DNA of 64,000 nucleotides from Rhexocercosporidium sp. MPI-PUGE-AT-0058 (GCA_020746875.1 JAGTJL010000014.1:1178001-1242000); one strand, 5' to 3'. Numbered from the stretch's first letter, positions 22,471 through 33,654 are shown. The notes: generated by a model from the sequence alone, not told the origin. Numbers and translations are program-made.

Positions 22471-22635
22471 ACCACAACCACTTCCAAACTTCATTTGATC
22501 ACGTATCCATCTTACCTCTTCTCTCTCAAAATACCAATCCCTGCACTCACGCCATCAAGTAAATTGCCACACTCAACATCCCCTGCTCGGTGTAACACAA
22601 CAAAGACACCTCACATTACCTACTTTCAAGTAATT

Positions 22636-23592
22636 ATGTCTCTTCAAACCTACGAGACTCAAGCTCAGTGGAAAGAGCTCCAAGCTCTCCTTCCATCCTC
22701 TCTCTATTTCGACGAACAACACAAACCTGTCGAAGAGTTTTGGGAGTACGAAGGCCACCAACTGCACCTTGACCGCTGGCGTAATCCTCAAGCCAAGATC
22801 CGAGTAATAATGCACCACGGTGTCGGAACCAACGGCCGTCAACTGTCCATGATCCTGGGTCGGCCTCTCATTGAAGCCGGCTTCGAAGCCGTGGCCATCG
22901 ACATGCCAAACTATGGCATGACCAGAACCGCGCCGGGAGCCAGGATATCCTATGATGACTGGGTCACAATCAGCAATGCTTTCCTTACATACGAACAAGA
23001 AAGTGATTCCCGCCCTATCGTCCTCTACGGTCTCAGTGCCGGTGGCCTCCTCACCTACCACGTCGCAGCACTCAACAAGAAAGTCTTAGGCATTATCGGC
23101 ATGACATTCATCGACATGCGCCACCAAGCCACGTGCGACTCAACATGCCTCAACACCTTCATGTCCCGGGTTGGTGTCCCTATGGCCAGTCTAGCGACAA
23201 AACTTGGACTCGGTTCACTCTCCATCCCCATGTCTCTCGCGTCCAAAATGTGGGCTTTGTGCAACAATCCGGCTGCCATGAAGATCTTCAAAACAGATAA
23301 GACTTCGGCTGCTGCGTGGACTACCATGAAGTTCTTAGATAGTTATACGAGCTTTAAGCCGGAGATGGAACCGGAGGAGTTCAATGTCTGTCCAATCTTG
23401 CTAACACAGCCGATGCAGGATACGTGGACGCCATTGCAGGTTGCGAAGCAGTTCTTGGATAGAGTGACGCAGGTTGAGGTTACTATTGTAGAGCTAGAGG
23501 GGACAGGCCATTACCCTATTGAGCAGAAGGGCTTAGAACACATGACGGAGGCGATCGTGAAGTTTTTGAGGGGTATTGAGGGGAAGCTTTGA
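22636..23592 (+). CDS. Alpha/beta hydrolase (serine hydrolase, lipase/esterase-like)
   Basis: The intronless gene encodes 318 aa. The fold shows an oxyanion-hole HHGVG (60-64), the nucleophile elbow GLSAGG with Ser134, an acid in MQDTW (Asp262) and His292 in GTGHYP. This is a complete catalytic triad in canonical order and spacing. There is no signal peptide when translation begins at 22636, so the enzyme is probably cytosolic. The nearest general class is the Hydrolase_4/monoacylglycerol-lipase-like group, but the substrate cannot be read from sequence. The frame is open further upstream (ATG at 22375). A TATA box inside that extension and the compact start MSLQTYE favour 22636. Confidence 0.92.
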   Translation: MSLQTYETQAQWKELQALLPSSLYFDEQHKPVEEFWEYEGHQLHLDRWRNPQAKIRVIMHHGVGTNGRQLSMILGRPLIEAGFEAVAIDMPNYGMTRTAPGARISYDDWVTISNAFLTYEQESDSRPIVLYGLSAGGLLTYHVAALNKKVLGIIGMTFIDMRHQATCDSTCLNTFMSRVGVPMASLATKLGLGSLSIPMSLASKMWALCNNPAAMKIFKTDKTSAAAWTTMKFLDSYTSFKPEMEPEEFNVCPILLTQPMQDTWTPLQVAKQFLDRVTQVEVTIVELEGTGHYPIEQKGLEHMTEAIVKFLRGIEGKL

Positions 23593-23960
23593 TGGTTTGA
23601 GTTCGGAGGGAGGAGCGAGTTGAGACTTTTGTGACTTAGCCAAAGTTGATTTATTTCTAAAATGGCATCTGACAGAGGTCTCTGCAGGCTGCGACAAGGC
23701 TATTTCATTGTCAGACCCTGAAATTTGTCCACAAATGCAGTTGATTACCCCCTTTCTTATGAAGCGAGGGGGAATTTCATGATCACACTAGCACTGTTGC
23801 CAATGGATTTTATTAATTCGTATGTATGGAAAACCGGGACAGTCCTTTTTGTAGCTTCTATCCGTTTCATTATCTCCATTCTATGTTGCATTGCTCCATA
23901 ACACTAACAATATCAAAAGTTACAAAACTCATGCATACAATCGAATTAACCTATTGGAAG
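23593..23960. other. Intergenic region
   Basis: 3' flank of the hydrolase; AT-rich, with no coding or repeat signal seen. Confidence 0.4.
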
Positions 23961-23984
23961 TTCCCAAGTAAGCCAAACGAATGT

Positions 23985-24299
23985 TCAAAGCATAAAGAAA
24001 AACACTCCAGCAACAACAGGTAACTGTCCCACACCATCAAGTGACCTCTTCGAGGCATCTGAGATCCACTCTGTACAAGTCGGACCAACACAGGTGGTTG
24101 TGGATGCTGCCGAACCAGATGAAGACACAACTCCATCAGCAGTCTTGGATACGACGTTACCATCGGCGATCATGGATGTGAGGTCTGTTGATAAGGTTGT
24201 GATGACTGGCATAGGCCCATGAGATGACGTGATGGTGAAGTTACTCATGGGTCTTGCTACTTTGGATGGCTCGGTGACCGCAGATGCTTTAACAACCAT
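23985..24299 (-). pseudogene. Fragment resembling the C-terminus of a GPI-anchored Ser/Thr-rich protein
   Basis: The open frame has N-glycosylation-type text (MSNFTITSSHG), Ser/Thr-rich stretches (SSSGSAASTTTC) and a C-terminal hydrophobic tail (LPVVAGVFFFML) as in GPI-anchor signals. The frame stays open about 45 bases upstream of its ATG and then hits a stop. No signal peptide was found, so a 5' part is either in an unseen exon or lost. It borders a transposon-rich region, which fits truncation. Confidence 0.4.
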
Positions 24300-24992
24300 G
24301 GAAGCTTCAATTACTAGGGCTGAAGTTGGCTCAGGCGTAACAGGTAGTTCGGTATGGGAATGTTCTCATGCCTTTTTCCATTTCCGTCTCTGGACCTGAG
24401 CAGCTGCTGCTTTAGCCTGATCTATGGGTGAGCAAGCATAGGCCGAGGGTAAGCATTCCTAAACATCGCCCGAGCACCACCAGAGCATACGCCAAGAAGG
24501 CCTAAGTAGCTATTTTAGTATCCGCAGGGGCTCGTTTTGGCTCCCTTGAGGCCCGGTTGCACTTTCCTCATCTTGCCTCTAGAGGCGGGTCCTATTTTGG
24601 CTCCGACAAGGTTCCCTCTAGAACCTTTTTTTTTGGATCTATACTCGCTTATATGCACGTAATACTAGAAAGGCTAAGCAGCGTAACGCTTTCTTTAACG
24701 TCTTTTCAATGTTTGCGGGCAGATCTTGATGATTTTAATAGCATTTAATTTCCTTCTCGTAGAAAAAGGAGTGCCACGGCCGCTGGTGGTAGTGGCACTG
24801 GCGCGTGCATAACACCAGGTCATGTGACAGCGTAGACGTATAAGCGTGAAGCATAACTACGGGTGCTACCCGTTACAAATACCTTATTTATAAAAAGCAA
24901 AGGGTTAAAGTACTTTAGAAATAAATTTAATTTATGTTGAGAAGAACAGAGGATCCCGTGACGTCCCAATCGGGAAGTTGACTGTAAGGTCG
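24300..24992. other. Repeat-derived region
   Basis: Degenerate sequence with local self-similarity, for example two blocks containing attttggctcc / gttttggctcc near 24530 and 24590, followed by AT-rich DNA. No gene can be supported. It is probably transposon debris next to the LTR-like sequence. Confidence 0.4.
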
Positions 24993-25259
24993 TGTCACGA
25001 TCACGGGACTAGTGGACCATAGGCTTAGCAATTAACGCCCTGATTGGAAGGATACCCTAGATCACGTGATTGGACCATTGATCCTCAATGATCCAAGAGA
25101 ACGAAGGTTCTATATAAGACTGGCATTTCTGCTATAGATAGGAGCTTCGTGCTTAACTTGTTTTACATTAGTTACTTACTACTATCATCACATTGGATTA
25201 CTTCTACTCTCTTCATTCTCGATACCAACCGACGACTACTGCACGTGATAATCGTTACA
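24993..25259 (+). mobile_element. Solo-LTR-like sequence, copy 1
   Basis: It shares several blocks in the same order with 31638-31975: actagtggaccataggct, ccctagatcacgtgatt, ttctatataagactggca and a tagataggagc block. The block with TATATAAG (25111) resembles an LTR promoter. The candidate limits, TGTCACG at the left and CGTTACA at the right, give the TG...CA ends of an LTR, but I see no 5-bp target duplication. It lies about 180 bp from the 3' end of the ATPase-DUF3883 gene. Confidence 0.6.
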
Positions 25260-25439
25260 ATAAGCTGTAGAAACCTCTTTAATAAAGGTATTGCATTTCC
25301 TCAATACATGATGTCCCCATTGACCTCGTATTAAAATTCAAGTATACCAAAGTACCAGCAGCCATCAAGCCAAATACAACGATTTAGCTAACCTATTTCC
25401 TCATGAAAAGTGTGAAATGTTGAATTCTGGTGGCACATT

Positions 25440-28400
25440 TCAAGTTGGACTAACCATGAAGATATCTCGGGCCATGAAACTCAACTCCCGGTTCATATAC
25501 ATAGACCAAGGATCCAGATACATCGTAAAGCCTGGGGCAGTATCTTTTTCGAGATTATAGACGCGTACCACAACATACACATTCATGGGAGCCACTTCAC
25601 TACCCCATGAAATAGTGTAATTCCGCGCCTGAAATATGTTATTAGTTTACATTTCATTACAAAAAGAGAACTTCGAGAGACGCACCTTTTCCACCTGATT
25701 ATTACTCATATATAAAGGTTCATTACAAGCCTCAGGCGTTGACTTCACTTCAAGATGGTACGTTGGTGGGTTCCCTGACCAATTCTCGACCCCGCGGAGA
25801 AATCCGTGTAATCTTAACAGGTCAGTCAGTTTCCCACCAATGTCTTCATATGTGAAATCAGCAAAATCTCTTTCGTGTCCTTCAAAAGGATTATCAGGGT
25901 ATATTGTGTTGCGATTTCGACTCGTCCAATGACGTGTGGCATCCCATTCTGGCTGCAGGTTTTGCGAGAGCCACTCGTTGATCTGTTGTTCATTAGATTA
26001 TTCGAGCCTCTAGAAGAACTACATGGAACTCACAAAAACTTCACCCTGTAGCCCAATGTACTGTCTGTGGATTCCTTCCATAGTGTTACTTGAATCTGGT
26101 TCCGTTCTTGAAACGAAAGGACTCCGGCTGAACCTCGAACTCGAATGTCGTGTCCTCGAGGGGCTGTAACTTGGCCGAGTTGGCGTTGCAAAGATATCCG
26201 GTAGCGCGGAACTCATGTCATCGAAGTTAAAAGCATTAGAATAGTTTCGATTTTCATTTCTACTTTCAGCAGTTGTCGAGGAACTGGCGAAATCAGTCTC
26301 GGGGGTAAGGATGCCGCTTCTCGATGCCGGAGAAGGTGATTTTTGAGTTGAATTGTGGACAGCTCCAGGCATGAGTGCAGTAGCGGTGCTTGTCCTTGAT
26401 GGGTTTCCGACTAGGGTCGGTCTCATACTCGCTTGAGCAGCGGCTGCTTTGATAGAAGAGATCCTTCCATCTAGTTGCGGAATTCTGTCTCTCAAAAAAG
26501 AAGATCGTGATGAAGTTAGAGGGACCGCTGGCGTCCGTGGAGTACTCGAACGTGGACTGGGTGTCCTTGGTGATGTGGTTGCATGGGAACCAAGCTCGGC
26601 AACAGCTGCATTGTTGTCCTCGTCCAGTATACTGTCGATATCTGAAGCGTCATTGGAATCGGTTCGAAGATAGTTTGGCAGATCTATTCCATATCTCTCG
26701 AAAATATCATCAATATCTTCTAGCCGGCATGTCAAGATGAGAGGCACCATTCTTTCAAACTTTGGTTCGATATTGCAGAATTCAATGAATGCTGCGCTTA
26801 GCTCGAAGTTGACAACCGCTTCATCCGTATTGAGGGCAAATGTGATTTCGAGTTTATCTTCGTGACTGTCATCAAAAAGTATACTGCCTGTATCATCTGC
26901 TCCAATTACGTCGTCGACTTGGTGTGTTACCTTGATGGTAGGCACAACCCAAACTTGCAGCGTTTCCAAGATCCCAGCAAGTTTTTTCATTTCCGGTACA
27001 CTTTTGTCTGTGATGAGCCTAGCACAAGTTTCGTTAAAATCAGTTCAATTTTCCATTCGGCCCTGCTTACCTCTGCAAGTACAGTGATCTCGTCCTTAGA
27101 TCCAATCTCCGTTCTTCGTCGTACATCTTATCACCAACTGTTTCAGAAGTACATGAGTCTATTTTGGACAGCACGTACTCTGACAAATCCATAGCCTTTA
27201 TGAGAGGCTGTAATTTCTTCACTGTTGTTACATCAAAGTTGATGACTGGTAGCTTTCCATCAAAAATTTGCTGCAGCTTCTTTCTGTCTGCAAAATACCA
27301 AAAGTCCGTGTCGTAGGTCATGCGGCAGAGAGTTCCATCAAGCTGCCTTACCGGGATGATCTTCTTGCCTTTCAGCTTTGACAAGCAGTCTTGTGGCGAC
27401 TTCGTTTTCAGATATTTATTCAGATGCAAAAGCAACTCTCCAAGCCTGCCGAAGGATGTATCTTCCCGGACAACGCTCAGCTCCTGGATCACATGGTCAA
27501 GAGTAACATTTCCCAATTTCAAATGCTCTCGAAATAATTTCTTTGAAGCAGGATATTCAGTATTGAGGTAGTGCACTGAGGTCAGCGGAAAGGTCAGAGC
27601 AGGCCCGGTCCAAACGCACTCGTGCAAAAACACCCATTTTTTGAGTCCTTCGATGAAGACAAGGGGTCGATTCTTGAATTCAACCCTGAAATTCATTAGC
27701 AATCTCAAAGTTCAGTTGAACTTGTGGCATTTCGTACTTACTGCGTCGGCTCCGTCAATAACATATGTGATTCAAGCCTGGTGTACGCCGATTGAACAGA
27801 AGACTTGGAGGCGCCATTGGAGTCTGGTCGAGAAGCGAGCGCTATGAGCTGGCGAAGGTAGAACGTGGAATTTAGATAAGTAAGAACACCAAAGCTTGAA
27901 AATTGCATCCAACGGCTGTCATCAGGCTCAGGAACCGCTACCTGGGGTAAATCGGGTCCTTCGGGTTGCAAATCACGACGAGGGAGGATGGTCTCTTGCA
28001 AAGGCCGAGCAATCCTATCAGTACAACTGACCGACATCTTCGATATTTCCGTGACCAAGTTATCATGCTTGAGCTGATCTTTATACGCAGACCAGTCATT
28101 CCGTAAGAGAAGCATCAGGTCCATAGTTGCATTTTCCTTTAGGAATTTAAGTTCCGGGGTCAGCTTTCCAGCCTCATCAACAAGGTGGGGTCGAGTGGAC
28201 ATTTTTAAGCAAGAGCAAGCCCACTCAACAAATTGCGATTCTTTTCCCAAACCACGGATTGCATCGAGATATAGCGGATGCAGAAGGGGAATTTTGCTTG
28301 CTGGATCCTGGGCATATTGACTTATGATTGGGCAAATGTTCTTCTCATCCTGTATATAAAATCGCTTAGCGTATCTAAAGCCTTCAAGCGGTGGAGCAGG

Positions 28401-30362
28401 AAGAAGTTGCAGTCTCTCGAAAGGTCCATTGTAAACGCTTTGGGGTGTCCGAAACAGATAGATCAAATCGTCAATAGACTGGCTTAACGATACCCGGTCG
28501 AAGGGTCTGTATCGTTGCATGATCAACCGGCAGATTGCAGCTTGATCACAATTCCTTATGCCAACCCCCCGGAAGAAAGCTCTACGATTGCCATCTCGAC
28601 ATGCCTCGAGGTCAACCAAATTGAAATCTAGGCCCCTCGGGATTGTAGCACGAGAAATATCTTCTTCGAGAAAGATATTATCTTCAGATGCATCAACCCA
28701 TCTACCATCGTGTAAAGGGATGAGACGGATAGCTCTCTGCTGGTGCCATGTTCCTTTCCAAATCAGAAGTTGTGCCACTTTTGAATGCCACTCATTGGAC
28801 TGTTCTTCCAGAAATCCAACGCCGTGGTAAAAGATACAATCACGCAACTCTTTGTAGAACTTCTCGAATGACATGGTCTTCACACCAATCTTGCTAAGCT
28901 CTGGCAGGATTTGACTAATTTCCGAATCGTAGGCAAAGGAGAGATGATGTTTCTCAGTGCTTTTATCTTCGATCAAAGGCTTGCCGTTGAGTCGAAATTC
29001 CGGTGGTATATAAAGCAGGTCTGCGGGTCTCGAAAGCTCCTTCTTGCGTCGGCATTCGAGAACCGCCGATGTTGTTTTGAGTCGACTGAGTATCCATCCC
29101 TTTAATCGTGACCAGAATTTGCTAGTTCCCCCTCTATCTTTTAGGAAGAGAGGCCAAGTATAGCGAAGGGTCGGAGAACTTGGGTGGATCTCATTGAATC
29201 TTGGAACGGCTTTGTGTATAAATGTTGACAAAACACCCTTTAATACGCTGTCGTTCCATTTTGAAGAATCAACGCTCTCCCTGTTGGCGATCAGGAGGAA
29301 GTCGCCCTGAATGAGGTACTATACACATTATAAGACTCCAGCGAAGAAAGGCATGAGTCTTGAGATGGACTTACATTGAATCCATAGTCGTCTATCGGAA
29401 GATATGCATATGTGTTCTGACTGCGAAGTACCGGCCTCATCTTGTCATCTATTGGGAACGCCAACACAGTTTCCGTTTCCGTGATACCCTGCCTTCGTTC
29501 ATCGCTCTCGAGGTCTTTCTCTATGCGTCGGACCACGATGTATCTATGCTTTCTGATTTTGTTTTCCTTCGAGGTCCTCAAAATCGCCGTCTCCTTCCCA
29601 TCAAAATCGACATCGTTATCGAGCCTTCGAATACGAAACTCACACTCCAGGTCAGGAGTAGAAATTGACAACCTGCATATCTTTCGCAAAAAGATGAGAA
29701 TCTCTGGCTCCAAGTTCTCAAGCTCACTCTTGATCTCTGAGTAGTTTCGTATGCCTTTGATCTCGAGATATGTTTGTGTTTGGCCAACTTTCCTCTCCTC
29801 GGGCGGAAAGGGTTCGATGATGGGTACTATCATGCCAAGTATGCTTCGTCGATCAAACTTAAATTCATATCCCAACGAAGAGATATGGACTGTGTCTGCA
29901 ATTTTGAAGACAGACTTGAAACCAATACCCTTCTCTCCAATGTAACCTTGCTTTCTTTCTTTGCTTTTCTTCGTACTAGCTCCGATACGGCAAAGAGCCT
30001 CTACGTTTGATTTATCGAAGCCAACCTCATTGCAGTCAACACGTAGAGAGAATTTCGATGAGCTACAAAAACCTACGTGGAGTGTTGGAGTACTACTCTC
30101 AAAGGTGTTGTCATCGGCATTTTGGATTAGCTCTAGCAAGAAATGGGTCGGCTTTTCGTATAATTGGTCGGACAGTCTATGCTTCATGTCAAAACTCTGA
30201 TACCCGACGATAACTCGAATCTTACATGTTTAAGGCACGATGCAAGTCTTCCACGTTGTCAGATTGCTGTCCATCGGCAACATCAACACCCTTCCGCCGA
30301 CGAATATCTCTTAGGTGATTATCGGCTTCTTGTTTCTGGACGTTTCTAGCACGTGTTGCCAT
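25440..30362 (-). CDS. Giant sacsin/NO VEIN-type Bergerat ATPase with DUF3883-like C-terminus
   Basis: Seven exons (30362-30226, 30176-29375, 29318-27742, 27685-27071, 27018-26034, 25982-25686, 25628-25440) close a 1533-aa frame. The N-terminal domain has the Bergerat (GHKL/HSP90-like) motifs: N-box ELIQNADDN (61-69), VDCNEVGF (92-99), GASTKKSK (111-118) and G-rich lid GEKGIGFKSVFK (126-137). This is the sacsin-type ATPase also found in plant NO VEIN. A long middle of unknown structure follows, then a Ser/Pro/Thr-rich linker around residues 1160-1330. The C-terminal 160 residues contain YHLEVKST, then EPLYMSNNQVEKA and VYVVVRVYN. These match the plan of DUF3883, for which a restriction-endonuclease-like fold has been suggested. 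No membrane segment or signal peptide is seen. The 49-nt first intron is deduced from the continuous ALN-ILSDQLYEK joint. The function in fungi is unknown to me. The gene stands alone between transposon relics. Confidence 0.85.
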
Positions 30363-30764
30363 TTTTGGTGATAGCGAGGATGGAAATCCGGTAGCAAAAG
30401 CAGAGTATGAAAATGAATGATGTTCAAAGTGAGCTTCACAGAACTGAAAGTTGGAAATGTGCGGGGTTCCAGCTGGGTTCAATGCAGGCAGAATCGAGAG
30501 TGTGGCACAGATAATGCTCATTGCTGTGGTTGGACAATCAAGAGAACAGAAGAACCCGACAGTTTGGAACAAATCGGACTTGTTTCCTAATGAGTTAATG
30601 AGCGCAGCACAACCCGCGGAGCAGTGCCGCCTTTCAAACCATTCTACTTCCTCCAAGGATAAATAAACGCACGCCTGGGGCTTGAGGACCCACATCCCTC
30701 ATCTAATACCGCTTTATGCCTGTTTGTGACGACATGTAAAAGGAGTTGATCACGGATAAGTCAA
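30363..30764. other. 5' flank of the ATPase-DUF3883 gene
   Basis: About 400 bases between the start codon and the left TIR of the neighbouring element. The frame of the first exon is open upstream to about 30695, so the annotated ATG at 30362 is the most likely but not the only possible start. No TATA box seen. Confidence 0.4.
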
Positions 30765-31297
30765 GGCCACAGCTAAATCCTCATACGGGAATAGCTAATC
30801 GCACATATGCCAAGGGATTTCGGGCCACGCCGGAGTGCATTTATCACCCTCGCTTTAGCATACTAATTTGTACTATACGGCAAGGGCCACTTATGCATCC
30901 AAAGTATTATCCTCATTATCCTGAGTCGATTTTTTAAAGCTATTCACACTTAACCGCAACATGTCTTCTTTCACTAGCGAACCTTATGGCTCTGCGCTAA
31001 CAGCAGCAATCTACCCTGATATTCCTACTGCTTTTGCTGCTATTTAGGCACATGCTAAGGCTAATGGCTATGCTTTTGTATAGCGAGATATGAAGCCACG
31101 GCGTGTATTATATGTCTGCGATCGCGAGGGCAAATACAGGCCAAAGGGCATAATTAAATAGAATATATAAGTGGCCCGTACTTTGCAGTACAAATTTGTA
31201 TGGCGGGGTACGGTTGATAAATGCACTCTGCCGATTCCCCGAAATCCCTTGGCATATGTGCGATTAGCTATTCCCGTATGAGGATTTAGCTGTGGCC
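30765..31297 (+). mobile_element. 533-bp TIR element with MULE-type transposase remnant
   Basis: The first 60 bases (30765-30824, beginning ggccacagctaaatcc) are repeated in inverted orientation at 31238-31297. A short mismatch block and a further matching block (gagtgcatttatca) extend the arms to about 80 bp. The element is flanked by taagtcaa on the left and taagttaa on the right, a near-perfect 8-bp target duplication. Its interior keeps a piece of coding sequence, listed separately. Length and content point to a non-autonomous, internally deleted derivative. Confidence 0.85.
30961..31161 (+). pseudogene. N-terminal fragment of a MULE/FAR1-type transposase
   Basis: From the ATG at 30961 the frame reads a transposase-like N-terminus: MSSFTSEPYG, then YPDIPTAFAAI, a TAG, AHAKANGYAFV, another TAG, and RDMKPRRVLYVCDREGKYR. 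The last block resembles the zinc-chelating FAR1/WRKY-GCM1-like domain at the start of fungal Mutator-like transposases. Both stops are TAG where CAG (Gln) is a likely ancestor, compatible with C-to-T change. The catalytic domain is absent. Confidence 0.6.
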
Positions 31298-31637
31298 TAA
31301 GTTAAATATGACAATACTGTCCGAACCTCTTAGATATTGCCTTTAACGGAGGATCTAAAGCTAAGGAGAGAAGCAAAGAAGAAGAGAGAAGAAACAACGA
31401 AACTAATATATATACAGGGGCTGCTCTTAAGCTAGGCTCAGGACGCCCTAGGCTTGTAAGGTAGCAGTCACGTGATGGCTTGTCACAAACATTAGATTTA
31501 TGCTTGAAGAGCTCTTTTCTAAGAGCTGCCTTTATCTGTTCCTTTGGACTCAGGCCCTTTATATTGTGCACATATTTATATCTATGTAGATGCAGATATT
31601 TGGAGTAGAAAGAAAGGGATTTGATAGATTAGAGACA
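31298..31637. other. AT-rich spacer in the transposon island
   Basis: Purine-rich stretch (agagaagcaaagaagaagag) and AT-rich sequence between the TIR element and LTR-like copy 2. No gene supported. Confidence 0.4.
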
Positions 31638-31975
31638 AGTGTTACGACACGAACCCAGGAGAAGCGTACACCCTGGCACGATTACGAGACTAGTGGACCA
31701 TAGGCTCAGAGGTGCCAAGGCACCAGAGAAGACCCTAGATCACGTGATTATACAGGGGAGTCTACACGTGACCCGAAATGGGAGTCCTCGAGGGACTCCC
31801 CGTAACACAAGAGGTTCTATATAAGACTGGCACGTCTGCCATTAGATAGGAGCATTGTGCTCAACTCAAATACAGTATCGAACATACTTAGTAACGAAGT
31901 TTTATACCTTATTACCTCTCTCTCGATCGTGACAGCGTCCTTGCCTACCGACCAACCAATCAGAAATAACTGCCC
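31638..31975 (+). mobile_element. Solo-LTR-like sequence, copy 2
   Basis: It begins tgttacgacacg and shares the ordered blocks listed for copy 1, including TATATAAG at 31818-31825 and the tagataggagc block about 25 bases later. It differs from copy 1 by insertions (for example an extra block with the palindrome ggagtcctcgagggactcc) and many substitutions. The two are related but not recent duplicates. The right boundary is uncertain. Confidence 0.55.
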
Positions 31976-32130
31976 TTCGCAACCCATGCACGACTGGTTT
32001 GTTACAAAGGGCTGGAAAAGCCCCTCGTTAAAAGTTGATGATTTTTAGTGAGAATATTCTTAGCTGTGCTGCGTTGCGTAATAGGGGGGTGAGCTTGGCC
32101 TGAGCCGAGCCTGAGCAAGGGCGGCGCTGC

Positions 32131-32750
32131 TCACGTGAGACATAGGATTAGGAAGAGCAAACATTCCGGTAGTGTAACAACAACACCGGCATTGGTAAGA
32201 GTGCCATGATGCGTAGAAATTGGAAAAGCTCCTGGCGGGATAACGAAGCTCGAGTAGACAGGATGTTCAGTTCCTGCAGGACCGACGGGGATGGATGGTA
32301 CGGGTGTGCCGAGTGGGCACACAGTGACATACAAAGCTACGGATTCTGTCGTGACATATCCGATGAGACAATTTGTAACTTCTTTTCCGCAGCTGGTGTT
32401 GGTGTAGGTTACTGTGGCGAAGACTGTTGACGTTGTGGATACCTCAGATGTTGTTGAGGAAAGGGAGAGCAGAGGTGCAGTTCGGATTGATCGTAGTGGG
32501 AAGCTGCATGATGCGCAAGATGTGGATGTGGGGTTTTGGAAAGCTGTTGCTAATATTGGATAGGTAGATACCGTGCTTGTAGAGTTAGATTTTTCTGCAT
32601 TGTTGTTAGGACAGGATCGCTCTGGAGCTGTGAGGCAATGCATACTTCGTTGCTGTAAAACGATGGCTCAGCACTGCTGCTCTGCACTGAAGCGTTGCAC
32701 AGCAAAGCGCCGGCGAGGATTGTAACCTTGAAAATAGAATTGCGTGACAT
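32131..32750 (-). CDS. Small secreted GPI-anchored Ser/Thr/Cys-rich wall protein
   Basis: The ATG at 32750 begins a signal peptide (FKVTILAGALLCNAS). The first frame stops early. A 68-nt intron (32687-32620, donor GTGCAG, acceptor CCAGAG) joins it to the frame beginning RSCPNNNAEKSNS, giving about 183 aa. The mature part has Ser/Thr-rich segments, a TVTYTNTSCGKEVTNC motif and VTTESVALYVTVC. The C-terminus is hydrophobic (LPECLLFLILCLT), as in a GPI-anchor signal. Such proteins are cell-wall or surface proteins of unknown role in many ascomycetes. The splice model rests on frame closure and would be refuted by transcripts. If it is wrong, the gene is frameshifted. Confidence 0.58.
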
Positions 32751-33654
32751 GGTATCGATAGGTTACGATTAGAATATATGACAAATTCCGTGCTCAATGA
32801 TAATGGAAACAGACAAACTCATTTGTGAGGAGTTCTATCAATTTAAATCACTTTCAGAAGTTGAAGGCTGAACCAGAAAACGTACTCAGAGTCCCCAAGC
32901 AGCACCAGTTCTTTCTGACGGTTGGCCAGCATGCCAAGATATGTCAATCATATCCTCAGCAATTCGCCATGAGACACAAGTTTTGAACATGGGGTGTCCC
33001 CGCAAGGCTGGGGAATGTTAATCCACTTTTTGCTTGATTGTAGACTAGCATTCCTTAGTGCCTTTTCGCCGTTGACAGTAGCAATTCCAAGAATCTTGGT
33101 ATATATTTATAAGGACTGTTTCGGAGTTGTCATCGCTACCACTTGTCGCGAGTCGATTTTGTCCAGGGCTTTTATACTTTGAATACATTTCACGACTTGG
33201 AGACATCGAATCGTGTCTGTCGTAATTTCACGGCATGCAATAATAGCAGACCACTTAAATCTTACAATAGAAGTTCTACTACAACAAATGAAAAAATGGA
33301 TATCGCAGGTTATTTCTCTGGTTCTTTCACACCAGTTGAGGTTAGGAGACTTAGACAATACTCGTTTACGGGTTTGCTTGGTCAATCTCGGACTGAACTT
33401 GGATGGTTTCTAATCAGTGATGTGAGTGGATGATAATTTAGCTAATCAACAGCTCAAATTGAGACTCTCAGATGAATAAAAGGGGAGCATGCGTTGAGTC
33501 CACAATGACAATGACCAATGTCATCCGAGCCCCGATTGACAGCTTCATAAACATCGATCGCACTGTAGGAGCACCCAACTCGTTGAATGGCATGATATAG
33601 CTTTTCTAAAAGTTTCTCAATATGCATTTCACGAACATTCTTCTACCACATGCA
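32751..33654. other. Intergenic region
   Basis: About 900 bases with short open frames on both strands (for example 33143-33433) that show no motif, signal peptide or splice continuity. I cannot support a gene here. Confidence 0.4.

Noticed and set aside
22375..22635. 87-residue N-terminal extension of the alpha/beta hydrolase
   Set aside because: A TATA box lies inside it and its composition is unlike protein; more likely promoter and 5' UTR.
30176..30226. Very short 29-31 nt intron at the start of the ATPase gene
   Set aside because: A 49-nt intron ending at CATAG gives a better protein joint (ALN-ILSDQLYEK) and a normal fungal intron length.
33143..33433. 96-codon frame upstream of the carbonic anhydrase relic
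   Set aside because: No signal peptide, family motif, codon periodicity or splice continuity; it overlaps another frame of similar length.
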